Positions 1 to 7,633 of a stretch of DNA of 13,143 nt are shown here, piece after piece (the stretch's first letter is position 1; every line of letters begins with the position of its first letter). The position numbers and the translations under genes were made by a program. This stretch comes from Onstottus_B sp035558335 (GTDB lineage Bacteria; Acidobacteriota; Blastocatellia; UBA7656). Location: assembly GCA_035558335.1 (NCBI GenBank), contig DATMCM010000490.1:1-13143 (forward strand), read 5' to 3'. Below the pieces are notes generated by a model. The model was not told the origin of the DNA. It did not search any database and worked only from the letters and a program-made list of their open reading frames with translations.

Positions 1-87
1 CCCATCTTTCGATTGGCCGCCCCAAGCCGCTGGAACCAACGTGAGAACTACAGCAACGCTCGAAAGCAAAGTGATCGCTCGTTTCAT
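1..87 (-). CDS. Secreted protein, N-terminal fragment (runs off left edge)
   Basis: Only the first 29 codons are in the window. They start at the ATG at 87-85 and read MKRAITLLSSVAVVLTLVPA followed by AWGGQSKDG. This is a typical Sec signal peptide: basic n-region (KR), hydrophobic core of about 15 residues, and a plausible signal peptidase I site after AWG (A-x-G). A perfect AAGGAG sits 6 nt upstream, which fixes the start. The gene follows the Oar-like receptor on the same strand, with about 89 nt between the receptor stop and this ATG, so the two may be co-transcribed. The mature protein is outside the window and its function cannot be named. The start and export signal are well supported; the product is unknown. 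Confidence 0.75.
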   Translation of the reverse strand, partial: MKRAITLLSSVAVVLTLVPAAWGGQSKDG

Positions 88-93
88 AGTCTT

Positions 94-99
94 CTCCTT
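94..99 (-). promoter_or_regulatory. Strong Shine-Dalgarno AAGGAG for the left-edge secreted protein
   Basis: The minus strand reads AAAAGGAGAAGACT directly before the ATG at 87. The AAGGAG core is 6 nt from the start codon, near-ideal spacing. It is the clearest ribosome binding site in the window and is the main reason for calling the truncated gene. Confidence 0.75.
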
Positions 100-154
100 T
101 TGGTTTGAATCCTCGCGGATACTAACATCCCGGCCAGGATCCACAAACCCGGCC

Positions 155-179
155 TGAGACGAAAAAAGTTTCAATCTCA
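155..179 (-). terminator. Weak hairpin overlapping the receptor stop codon
   Basis: TGAGA (155-159) and TCTCA (175-179) are complementary arms, with a shorter inner GAAA/TTTC pairing. The right arm contains the receptor's TGA stop (179-177 on the minus strand). The stem is short and AT-rich and no U-tract follows it in the minus direction, so it may be a weak attenuator or chance. It is listed only because it is the sole dyad at the 3' end of the receptor gene. Confidence 0.2.
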
Positions 180-3100
180 AAACAACAGCTTCAACCCAAA
201 CTGAATATGACGCGGACTCCCCGCCGACAATATCCGCCCGAAGGTTGGCGAGCCCAGAAAGTTATCCGGCAAGTTGAAGTTCGGATGGTTGAACAGATTA
301 AAAGTCTCGAAGCGGAACTGCAGATCGAGCCCTTCCTTTAGCTTTGTCGTCTTGAGCAGCGATCCGTTGAAGTTCACAAATCCCGGGCCGTCCAGTATGT
401 TGCGCCCGGCATTGCCGAACGAGCCAAAAGGCTGGAACGCAAACGCCGCGGTGTTGAACCAGAGGTCCGGCGTACGATGTGAAAGCTCGGGGTTGCCGAC
501 AACGTTAGGCCGATCGTTGGCGCCAAAACCCAACGTGGAGCGCCCGGTGTTGCTTTGATCAATCACTGAAAGCAGCGCTACCGTAAACGGCCGCCCGGTC
601 TGCAAGGTCAGTATTCCAAACGTCTGCCAGCCGGTCAGAATCGCCGGCCAAACGCCTTCGCCTGCTACGTACCGGCGACCTTTTCCAAACGGAAGGTCAT
701 AGCCGTAGCTCACCGAAAGGCGGTGCCTCACGTCGAAATTCGAACGCCCTCTCTCGCCAGCCGTGTTGAAACTGTCCTGTGGGAAGTTCGGGTCGCCGCT
801 GCTCGAAAAAAAGCTTGATGCGTTGTCAATCGACTTTGACCACACGTAAGACGATAGCAACGACAATCCGAAATCGAGCCGCTGCTGAAACCTCACCTGC
901 AGACTGTTGTAATTCGAATTCGCGCTCGACTCTTCGAAGGTAATGTCGTCGAACTGAGGAACGGGGCGAAGATTCGGCGACAGCGGGCTCGGACTCGGTT
1001 GATTGATGTCGCGCGCGCTAATCAGTTTCGTCCCCTTGCTCGCGACATAAGCGACCTCCAGCACGCGGCTCCTGCCAAGCTCGTGCTGCAAGCTCATATT
1101 CCAATGCTGCAAATACGTGGTTCGCAAATCTCGCTGAAACCCGAAGGCCGACTTAGGCAAAGGAAACGGGAAGTTGCTCGGGAACGGATCATTGACCGTC
1201 AACGGCAAACCCGGCAGCGGGAAGAATATGTTGAAGTCGAAGAACGGCGGGTTGAAGTAAAGCCCCTCGCTCGGCGCAAGCGACGACTGGTCGTAGTAGA
1301 TCCCGTAACCCGCCCGCAACACGCTGTTGCCCCGGGGCCCCAACGTCCACGCAAAACCAACTCGCGGCGCAAAGTTGTTTCTGTCGGCCTCGTAGCCGCT
1401 CCGCGGAATCCCGTTGGTGCCGACCGGTACCAGGCTATGTGTAGCCGGGTCATAGAGATTCGCCCGATCGAACTCATCAACCGGCGGCGAGTTGTACTCG
1501 TAACGCAGCCCGGCTGAGATGGTAAAGTTGGGTTTGAGCCGGAAGCTATCGTTGACATAGAAACCGTAGCTTTCCGTCCTCAAGTGCTGAGGATTGTCCA
1601 GCACCGCCCCTCCGGTATTCACCGGAAACCCAAGCAGGAGATCGGCAAGCGCATTGCCGGTGAACGGAAACTGACTGGAAAAGTTCAGGAACCCGCGGGA
1701 TTGCACATCGCGAAACGCATTCTGCCGAATCGCTCGAAAGTCGAATCCGAACTTCACCAGATGCTTGCCGCTGGCGTAGCTTGCACCGTCAAGCACTTGA
1801 AATACGTCAGTCGTGCTTTGTTGAGGGTTGTTGTATTCATCTCCAAGCGGAGAGAAGCCAGTGATGGTGATAAAGCTCAAGCCGAGGTCTCTCGGGTTCG
1901 TGGCCAGGTCCGGCAACCCAACTTGTTTGTTGATGCTCGTCCCGATGTTCTCCTGAAGCACCGAGGCGGAAACGCGGCTGAATGCGAAGCGCGCCTCATT
2001 GACCAGCGCGGGAGAGAAGATTTGAGTCTCGCTGACCATGAAATTCTGAGCCCTTCGCGGCACGGTGTCGCCGTAGCCGGGAACGGCGGAGAAGCTTGGG
2101 CCAGTAAACGGCTCGAACAGATCCCGGTCGGCAAAGCTGTACCGCGCCGTCAACTCGGAAGACCTTGAGATCGAGTGATTGAGGCGCACATCGAAGGTGT
2201 TGCTGTTGTCTCGCAGCGTCGGAGATGAAACGAAGTTAGCAAACGGGACGTTGCGATTGGGCGCCGGATACAACGCCGCGATCGCCTTGCCTATCGGGCT
2301 GATCAAAAAGTCGGGGATCATGTTTCCGGAAAACGGCTGCTGGGTGAACGGATTGATCGGCGCGGCGAACAGACTCTCTGAGAAGTCGCCGTTGCGCTCG
2401 GCGAGAGTCGGCACATTTGTGACTCGCGTAATTCCTTCGCGAACGCGTTCGCCCTCGTAATCAGCAAAGAAGAACGTTCTGTTCTTGATTATCGGACCGC
2501 CTAAGGCAAAACCAAACTGGTTACGCTGGTACTTAGGCGCTTCCTGGTCAGAGGGAGCGAAGAAGTTGCGCGCATCGAGCGCTCCATTTCGAAAGAACTC
2601 GTAGCCGACGCCGTGGAACGAATTGGAGCCGGACTTCAAGACGACGTTGACTTGGCCCCCGGCGTTTCGGCCAAACGACGCGTCGTAGCTGCTGGTCAGC
2701 AGTTCAAATTCGCGAATCGCATCAACCGGCGGAGTCACGCCAACCGAGTTGAGCTTCGGATCAAAGTTGTAAACCCCATCCAGGATGAAGCTATTAGAAT
2801 CCTCCCTGGCGCCGTTGACGTTGAAGGCGAAGTCGCCGCGAACCGAGCTCGCCGAACCGGGAGCCGCGGGGACCGCGCCCGGCACGAGCAGGCTTAGCTC
2901 GAGGAAGTTTCGACCGTCCAGCGGCAGACCCGTAATCTGGCGGTTCTCGATGACCGAGCCGATGGTCTGCGAATCCTTCTTCAATGCGGTTTGCGGCGCG
3001 GTGACTACCAACTCTTCGTTTATGGAGCCCACCTCGAGGGTTATTTCCAGCCTCAACACCTGGTTCACTTGAAGCGTCACAAGCCGCGAGTACTTCTTAA

Positions 3101-3371
3101 AGCCGGCCTGCTCGACTTCGATCCGGTAAGGCCCCGGTGGGAGCGCCGAGACCGTGTACTCGCCGATGTCGTCGGTTCTCACCACTCGCGATTCGTTGGT
3201 GTCGGCCTGGGTCAGCTTGATCGGGGCGCTCGAAAGCGGCTTGCCCGTGCCGTCCGAGAGAGTCCCGCGAATGGACCCTCGGTGCGTTTGGCCATCAGCG
3301 GGGAACTGGGTCACGACTACAGCCAGCCAAAGGATTAGCATGTTGATGGGCCGTATTTTCATGGTTTTCAT
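177..3371 (-). CDS. Oar-like TonB-dependent outer-membrane receptor with carboxypeptidase-regulatory-like domain
   Basis: A 1064-residue protein, normal length for the acidobacterial Oar-like family. A signal peptide covers about residues 1-28 (hydrophobic MLILWLAVVVTQF). A carboxypeptidase-regulatory-like beta-sandwich follows at about 31-112 (GSIRGTLSDGTGKPL; GEYTVSALPPGPYRIEVEQAGF). EELVVTA at 119-125 is the usual segment before the plug. The plug spans about 126-255, with LPLDGRNFLELSLLVPG, FILDGVYNF, IREFELLTSSYDASFGRNAG and GSNSFHG. The rest is a beta-barrel with aromatic strands, such as RTFFFADYEG, and ends in a terminal Phe (FGLKLLF), as outer-membrane proteins do. By family, it uses TonB energy to move a large substrate across the outer membrane; the substrate is unknown. 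The first ATG (3371) is used, but Met4 (3362) is an equally possible start because neither has a clear Shine-Dalgarno. No TonB or ExbBD is nearby. Confidence 0.92.
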   Translation of the reverse strand: MKTMKIRPINMLILWLAVVVTQFPADGQTHRGSIRGTLSDGTGKPLSSAPIKLTQADTNESRVVRTDDIGEYTVSALPPGPYRIEVEQAGFKKYSRLVTLQVNQVLRLEITLEVGSINEELVVTAPQTALKKDSQTIGSVIENRQITGLPLDGRNFLELSLLVPGAVPAAPGSASSVRGDFAFNVNGAREDSNSFILDGVYNFDPKLNSVGVTPPVDAIREFELLTSSYDASFGRNAGGQVNVVLKSGSNSFHGVGYEFFRNGALDARNFFAPSDQEAPKYQRNQFGFALGGPIIKNRTFFFADYEGERVREGITRVTNVPTLAERNGDFSESLFAAPINPFTQQPFSGNMIPDFLISPIGKAIAALYPAPNRNVPFANFVSSPTLRDNSNTFDVRLNHSISRSSELTARYSFADRDLFEPFTGPSFSAVPGYGDTVPRRAQNFMVSETQIFSPALVNEARFAFSRVSASVLQENIGTSINKQVGLPDLATNPRDLGLSFITITGFSPLGDEYNNPQQSTTDVFQVLDGASYASGKHLVKFGFDFRAIRQNAFRDVQSRGFLNFSSQFPFTGNALADLLLGFPVNTGGAVLDNPQHLRTESYGFYVNDSFRLKPNFTISAGLRYEYNSPPVDEFDRANLYDPATHSLVPVGTNGIPRSGYEADRNNFAPRVGFAWTLGPRGNSVLRAGYGIYYDQSSLAPSEGLYFNPPFFDFNIFFPLPGLPLTVNDPFPSNFPFPLPKSAFGFQRDLRTTYLQHWNMSLQHELGRSRVLEVAYVASKGTKLISARDINQPSPSPLSPNLRPVPQFDDITFEESSANSNYNSLQVRFQQRLDFGLSLLSSYVWSKSIDNASSFFSSSGDPNFPQDSFNTAGERGRSNFDVRHRLSVSYGYDLPFGKGRRYVAGEGVWPAILTGWQTFGILTLQTGRPFTVALLSVIDQSNTGRSTLGFGANDRPNVVGNPELSHRTPDLWFNTAAFAFQPFGSFGNAGRNILDGPGFVNFNGSLLKTTKLKEGLDLQFRFETFNLFNHPNFNLPDNFLGSPTFGRILSAGSPRHIQFGLKLLF

Positions 3372-3403
3372 CTATACCAGAAAGGCTATCGTTTTCACCA
3401 GTC

Positions 3404-3419
3404 GCAACATTTACGTTGC
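3404..3419. promoter_or_regulatory. Inverted repeat GCAAC-N6-GTTGC upstream of the receptor
   Basis: Perfect 5-bp arms (3404-3408 and 3415-3419) are separated by ATTTAC, about 33-48 nt upstream of the receptor ATG at 3371 on the minus strand. This lies in the 221-nt gap between the divergent receptor and the secreted repeat protein. The geometry resembles a small dimeric operator, but a 5-bp arm can easily occur by chance and no regulator is known. No convincing -35/-10 pair was seen in the gap for either gene. Confidence 0.2.
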
Positions 3420-3592
3420 AGATGAGACGCCGGTTCCAGGCAGTGGATATGGTTCCCGGATCAAGGATCGGGACGCTCGGAGTCACAAGAAACTCGTCAC
3501 TAAACCGGTCAGGCCACCTTTTGGGTTGAGAAAGTAGTCTAACTAAGCGGATGGATTGGGGAGGGGGCTAAGGAATAGGGAGGGACTCGGAA

Positions 3593-4147
3593 ATGAGGTT
3601 AATTCGTTTGAAAAACGCAATTGTAGGAACGGCTCTAGGTTTGATGCTTCTGTTCGGCATCGGAATGGTCACGGCTTCGACGGCCCAGGCTCAGGACCGG
3701 GGCCGCGATCGTCAATGGAATCGTGACCGCAGTTCGGATCGTCGGACCGACGGAAACTGGGATCGGAACCGCGCTAACGGTCGAAACTGGGATCGCAACT
3801 GGGATCGAAACCGCGACCGTACTGTGATTGTTACGCCGCGGGTCTATCCGCGAGTGTACCCCCGAGTCTATCCAAATGGGGGCTACTACGGCGGCGGATA
3901 TAGCGGAGGCTACTACGGCGGCGGATACAACAACGGCGGCTACTACGGTGGCGGCTACAACAACGGCGAAGTGCAGAGGGGCTATCGGGATGGATTGGAT
4001 CGCGGTCAGGAAGACGCAAGCGATCGCCGGTCCTTTAACCCGAACAACTCCAGCCACTACAGATCCGGGAACAGCGCATACCGTGACGGATTCCGTCGAG
4101 GCTACGATGCCGGTTATCGGCAGTACGCGGGCTATCGGGGCTGGTAA
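3593..4147 (+). CDS. Secreted Arg/Asp- and Tyr/Gly-rich repeat protein (YRDG family)
   Basis: A 184-residue protein. The signal peptide is at 1-34 (KNAIVGTALGLMLLFGIGMV core, cleavage likely after AQA). It is followed by a highly charged Asn/Asp/Arg/Trp segment at 35-77 with repeated WDRN units. Then come a triple VYPR repeat (82-94), three Tyr/Gly-rich units of the type GGYYGGGY (96-126), and a C-terminal half with two copies of a YRDGxxRGxxDA-like motif (131-142 and 163-173). YRDG-containing secreted proteins recur in Acidobacteriota and are of unknown function, as far as I recall. A purine-rich GGGAGGG at 3578-3584 lies 8 nt before the ATG and supports this start. The gene is monocistronic: divergent from the receptor and followed by a strong terminator. 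A cell-surface or matrix role is inference from composition only. Real gene, function unknown. Confidence 0.85.
   Translation: MRLIRLKNAIVGTALGLMLLFGIGMVTASTAQAQDRGRDRQWNRDRSSDRRTDGNWDRNRANGRNWDRNWDRNRDRTVIVTPRVYPRVYPRVYPNGGYYGGGYSGGYYGGGYNNGGYYGGGYNNGEVQRGYRDGLDRGQEDASDRRSFNPNNSSHYRSGNSAYRDGFRRGYDAGYRQYAGYRGW
3836..3871 (+). repeat. Three 12-bp tandem units encoding PRVY
   Basis: CCGCGGGTCTAT, CCGCGAGTGTAC and CCCCGAGTCTAT follow each other in frame. They encode PRVY three times (residues 82-93 of the secreted protein). Differences are mostly at third codon positions, so the peptide repeat is kept by selection or the array is old. Confidence 0.85.
3881..3967 (+). repeat. Three Tyr/Gly-rich tandem units (27-30 bp)
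   Basis: GGCTACTACGGCGGCGGATA is found identically at 3881-3900 and 3908-3927, and with two changes at 3938-3957. The units are joined by short Ser-Gly or Asn-Asn-Gly linkers, giving periods of 27 and 30 bp. They encode GYYGGGY in the secreted protein. Near identity at DNA level suggests recent slippage or duplication. Confidence 0.85.
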
Positions 4148-4175
4148 GGCCGTCGAATCTTGATCGAGTAAGCAG

Positions 4176-4215
4176 AGCGAACAGGGGCTAAGCGTTGGCC
4201 CCTGTTCGCTTTTTT
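4176..4215 (+). terminator. Intrinsic terminator of the secreted repeat protein gene
   Basis: AGCGAACAGGGGC (4176-4188) and GCCCCTGTTCGCT (4198-4210) form a perfect 13-bp GC-rich stem with a 9-nt loop. T residues run from 4210 to 4215, immediately after the stem. It lies 29 nt past the stop codon at 4147. The opposite strand has no T-tract, so it acts in the plus direction. Confidence 0.92.
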
Positions 4216-4238
4216 GTATTCCCAAAACGATTGCCGGT

Positions 4239-4267
4239 TAATCCCACCAACGCAGTTGGTGGGATTA
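4239..4267. repeat. Perfect 13-bp inverted repeat in the convergent gap
   Basis: TAATCCCACCAAC (4239-4251) pairs perfectly with GTTGGTGGGATTA (4255-4267) around a 3-nt GCA loop. It sits 72 nt beyond the stop of the last gene of the minus-strand efflux operon. The most likely role is transcription termination or mRNA 3'-end protection for that operon. The nearest T-tract in that direction is only four T's about 10 nt later, so it is not a canonical intrinsic terminator. A REP-like palindrome is an alternative. Confidence 0.6.
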
Positions 4268-4339
4268 TCGGGGGTCTTGTTGTCATCTAGCCTTTTCAAC
4301 CGTTCAGAAGCCCTGAGTGTCGCTCCTCGAGTTGAGCCC

Positions 4340-4501
4340 TCAGCGCTTGCGTTTGAAATACTGAACGGCGCGCTCGTGCTTTTCGGCTTGTTCACGAGTA
4401 TCGAACGTACCTAGATTCTTTCGTTTGTTTGTCTTGGCGTCTTTCTTGCGCGAATAGAGTCGATACTTGCCTGACTTTAGCTTCCTTATCATGTTTTCCA
4501 T
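4340..4501 (-). CDS. Small basic conserved protein (53 aa) at the end of the efflux operon
   Basis: The ATG at 4501-4499 opens a 53-codon frame ending in TGA at 4342-4340. It reads MENMIRKLKSGKYRLYSRKK, then DAKTNKRKNLGTFDTREQAE, then KHERAVQYFKRKR. It is very basic (Lys/Arg about one third) and has no signal peptide or membrane segment. The core GKYRLYSRKKxxKTxKRxNLGTF followed by AEKHERxVQYFKR matches a short protein type I recognise from many bacterial genomes, usually called hypothetical. The start lies 6 nt after the stop of the mdtC-like gene, so translation is probably coupled. Met4 (4492) may be the true start: homologues tend to begin near KLKSG, and ATGGA precedes it. Nucleic-acid or ribosome binding is a guess from charge only. 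Confidence 0.8.
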   Translation of the reverse strand: MENMIRKLKSGKYRLYSRKKDAKTNKRKNLGTFDTREQAEKHERAVQYFKRKR

Positions 4502-4507
4502 CTCGAA

Positions 4508-7500
4508 TCAGATTTTCGAGTCAATCAGGTCTGTGGATGCGCTCATCGGATTTCGCTTCCCCCCGCGTGATCCTCTTAACCACTGCCGAAGGCGGTCCAT
4601 ATAGAGATAGATGACAGGAGTCGTGAACAGCGTCAGCACTTGACTCACGATCAGTCCGCCGACTATGGCGATCCCAAGCGGGCGTCTTAACTCGGATCCC
4701 GTGCCCCCACCCAGTGCCAACGGCAAGCCGCCCAACAGCGCCGCCATCGTCGTCATCATGATCGGCCGGAATCGAAGCAGGCACGCTTCGTAGATTGCTT
4801 CTCCAGGCTCTTTGCCTTCCTCGCGCTGGGCCTCGAGCGCAAAGTCGATCATCATAATCGCATTCTTCTTCACGATTCCGATCAGCAGCAGGATTCCGAT
4901 CAGGGCGATGACAGTAAGCTCAGTGCCGCAGAGCAGCAAAGCTACTATCGCGCCCACTCCTGCGGATGGCAGAGTCGACAGAATGGTCAACGGATGGACG
5001 TAGCTCTCGTAGAGAATCCCAAGCACTATGTAGACGGTGACCAACGCAGCCAGAATCAGCAGCGGCATGTTTGCCAGCGACTGCTGGAACGCCTGAGCCG
5101 TGCCCTGGAAGCCGGCCTGAATCGACGCAGGAAGGCCGATCTCTTGTTTCGCGGTTTCGATAGCCTGGACTGCGTCTCCGAGCGAAACCCCTCCTGCAAG
5201 GTTGAACGAGATCGTGACTGCCGGAAACTGCCCCTGGTGATTGACCGCAAGCGTGGTGGTTGTCCGCTCAAAGCGAGCGAATGCACTGAGTGGAACCTGC
5301 GCGCCGTTCGATGACCGCACGTAGATGTCCTTCAATGTGTCTGGACTTTGCCAGAATTGTGGAGCGACTTCCATCACCACGTGGTACTGATTCAGTTGCC
5401 GGTACATCGTCGAAACCGGACGCTGGCCGAAGGCATCGTAAAGCGTCTCGTCGATCATTTGTGTTGTGATCCCGAGACGCGATGCAGTGTCTCGGTCGAT
5501 TGTGAGCGACGCCTCCAGGCCACGATCCTGCTGATCGATATTGACGTCGGTGAGTTGAGGGATTCCCCGCATGCGCTCCAGCAGCCGAGGCGCCCATTTT
5601 GCGAGGTCGTCGAGGTTATCACCTTGAAGAGTGAACTGGTACAACGCATTCGCGGTTCGCCCTCCCACATTGATGTCCTGAACTCCGCGGAGAAACGTGC
5701 TCGCGCCGGGCTCGGAGGAGAGCTTTCCTCGCAAACGGGCAATCACCTGGTTTGCGCTGACCCTTCGCTGATCCAGCGGCTTTAGCGAGATAAACATTCG
5801 CGCTGTGTTTGTCGTCGAACCCGACCCGCCGGTGAACGCGCCAACTGTATCAACCGCCGGGTCCGACATGATGATGTTGACTACGTCTGAGAGCTTTTGT
5901 CGCATCGACTGAAACGAGATGTCCTGCGCGGCCTGGATCGAGCCCGTCAGCCGGCCGGTGTCCTGTTCGGGAAAGAAACCTTTTGGCACGATCACGTAAA
6001 GATAGATATTTACGCAGACAGTCAGAAGCGCTACGCCGAGCACAGGAGCTGGATGCCTCAGCACCCAGCCAAGCGCCGTCCCGTACGTGCGTAGAATCAA
6101 GTTGAATACTTGCTCACTCGCTCGATAAAGGCGTCCGTGCTTGCGTCCGGCTTCTGACTTGAGAAACGTTGCGCACATCATCGGCGTCGTTGTCAGTGAA
6201 ACAATGAGAGATACACCGATAGCAACCGACAGCGTCACGGCGAACTCTCGGAACAAGCGGCCTACGATGCCGCTCATCAGCAGGATCGGGATAAACACGG
6301 CCACCAGCGAAGTGCTCATCGATAGCACGGTGAAGCCGATCTGCCTGGCGCCCCGCAGAGCGGCTTGAAACGGACGCATGCCTTGCTCCAGATACCGGGT
6401 GATGTTCTCGATAACCACAATCGCGTCGTCAACAACGAAGCCAGTCGAGATCGTGAGTGCCATCAGGGACAGGTTGTCGATCGTGTAGCCCAGCAGGTAC
6501 ATCGCGCCAAACGTGCCCAACAGCGAGAGCGGGACCGCCACGCTCGGGATCATCGTCGCCCAGAAGTTACGCAGAAACACGAAGACTACCAACACCACCA
6601 GCGCAATCGAGATCATCAGCGTGAGTTCGACATCGTGGACCGAGGCGCGGATCGTGGTAGTGCGATCGTTGATAACATCGACGTTGATGGCCGGCGAGAT
6701 TGAGGCTTGCAACTGAGGTATCAAATCACGAACGCGGTCGACAGTTTCGATGATGTTTGCTCCGGGTTGTCTGAAGATGATGATCAACACGGCCCGCTTG
6801 CCGTTCGCCAGACCGCCCCCACGCAGGTCCTCGACCGAGTCCTGAACATCGGCGACATCGGAAAGCCGAATAGGTGCGCCGTCCCGATAGGCGACTATCA
6901 GCGGGCGATACTGATCGGCGGTCAGTAGCTGGTCTGTCGCGTGAATCTCCCACGCGGTGGATTCGTTTTCCAGCCTGCCCTTCGGGCTGTTTGCGTTCGC
7001 GGAGTTGAGGACGGTGCGGAGCTGGTTCCAACCAACTCCATACTTGTTCACCGCCTGGGGATTGAGTTCAACGCGAACGGCCGGCAAGGAACTGCCTCCG
7101 ACGACGACCTGTCCGACGCCCTTAACCTGAGCGATCTTTTGCTGAAGCACAGAAGACGCAAGGTCATAGAGTTTGCTGATCTCAATCGTGTCCGATGTGA
7201 GCGACATCAGCATCACCGGCGCATCGGATGGATTGACCTTTCGATAAGAAGGGTTGTTCGGAAGATTCGCGGGCAGTTGACCGCGGGCTGCGTTTATTGC
7301 GCCCTGAACGTCGCGAGCGGCGCCGTTTATGTCTCGGTTCAGATCAAACTGAAGCACGATGTTGGTGGCGCCCAGATAATTGGTCGAGGTCATCTGGGTG
7401 ATTCCGGCTATCCGTCCGAACTGTCGCTCCAACGGAGTCGCGACCGACGAAGCCATCGTCTCCGGGCTTGCGCCGGGGAGATTCGCCGAAACCGATATCG

Positions 7501-7630
7501 TCGGAAAATCGACCTGGGGCAGCGGCGAGACCGGCAAAAGGAAAAACGCGATGATGCCCGCAAGCGCCAACGCGATGGTCAGCAGCGACGTGCCGACTGG
7601 CCGCTTTATGAAAGGCGCGGAGATGTTCAT
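4508..7630 (-). CDS. mdtC: RND multidrug efflux permease, MdtC-like
   Basis: A 1040-residue inner-membrane RND transporter that uses the proton gradient to expel substrates from periplasm and membrane. By family, MdtC pairs with MdtB in a heterotrimer. TM1 is at about 10-32, the first periplasmic porter loop at about 35-330, and TM2-6 at about 335-490. The proton-relay motif TGFVVDDAIVVIENI carries Asp401 and Asp402. The second porter loop begins after VPKGFFPEQDTG. The TM10 motif IGIVKKNAIMMIDFALEAQR has Lys921-922. MdtC signatures are strong: GFTVLSMSTSLVAVF, LLREF-like RLFREFAVTLSVAIG, VQDINVGGR, LGILYESYVHPLTILSTLP. All relay residues are intact. The start is 3 nt after the stop of the mdtB-like gene. 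Symbol assigned by sequence type and gene order; substrates unknown. Confidence 0.92.
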   Translation of the reverse strand: MNISAPFIKRPVGTSLLTIALALAGIIAFFLLPVSPLPQVDFPTISVSANLPGASPETMASSVATPLERQFGRIAGITQMTSTNYLGATNIVLQFDLNRDINGAARDVQGAINAARGQLPANLPNNPSYRKVNPSDAPVMLMSLTSDTIEISKLYDLASSVLQQKIAQVKGVGQVVVGGSSLPAVRVELNPQAVNKYGVGWNQLRTVLNSANANSPKGRLENESTAWEIHATDQLLTADQYRPLIVAYRDGAPIRLSDVADVQDSVEDLRGGGLANGKRAVLIIIFRQPGANIIETVDRVRDLIPQLQASISPAINVDVINDRTTTIRASVHDVELTLMISIALVVLVVFVFLRNFWATMIPSVAVPLSLLGTFGAMYLLGYTIDNLSLMALTISTGFVVDDAIVVIENITRYLEQGMRPFQAALRGARQIGFTVLSMSTSLVAVFIPILLMSGIVGRLFREFAVTLSVAIGVSLIVSLTTTPMMCATFLKSEAGRKHGRLYRASEQVFNLILRTYGTALGWVLRHPAPVLGVALLTVCVNIYLYVIVPKGFFPEQDTGRLTGSIQAAQDISFQSMRQKLSDVVNIIMSDPAVDTVGAFTGGSGSTTNTARMFISLKPLDQRRVSANQVIARLRGKLSSEPGASTFLRGVQDINVGGRTANALYQFTLQGDNLDDLAKWAPRLLERMRGIPQLTDVNIDQQDRGLEASLTIDRDTASRLGITTQMIDETLYDAFGQRPVSTMYRQLNQYHVVMEVAPQFWQSPDTLKDIYVRSSNGAQVPLSAFARFERTTTTLAVNHQGQFPAVTISFNLAGGVSLGDAVQAIETAKQEIGLPASIQAGFQGTAQAFQQSLANMPLLILAALVTVYIVLGILYESYVHPLTILSTLPSAGVGAIVALLLCGTELTVIALIGILLLIGIVKKNAIMMIDFALEAQREEGKEPGEAIYEACLLRFRPIMMTTMAALLGGLPLALGGGTGSELRRPLGIAIVGGLIVSQVLTLFTTPVIYLYMDRLRQWLRGSRGGKRNPMSASTDLIDSKI

Positions 7631-7633
7631 TGA

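Noticed and set aside
3836..3967. Short regularly spaced repeats that might suggest a CRISPR array
   Set aside because: Units of 12 and 27-30 bp are in frame within a secreted protein, with no spacers of constant length and no cas genes.
3635..4225. 196-codon minus-strand frame opposite the secreted repeat protein
   Set aside because: Val/Ala/Pro-rich translation is the complement of Gly/Tyr/Arg/Asp repeats, and it crosses the strong plus-strand terminator.
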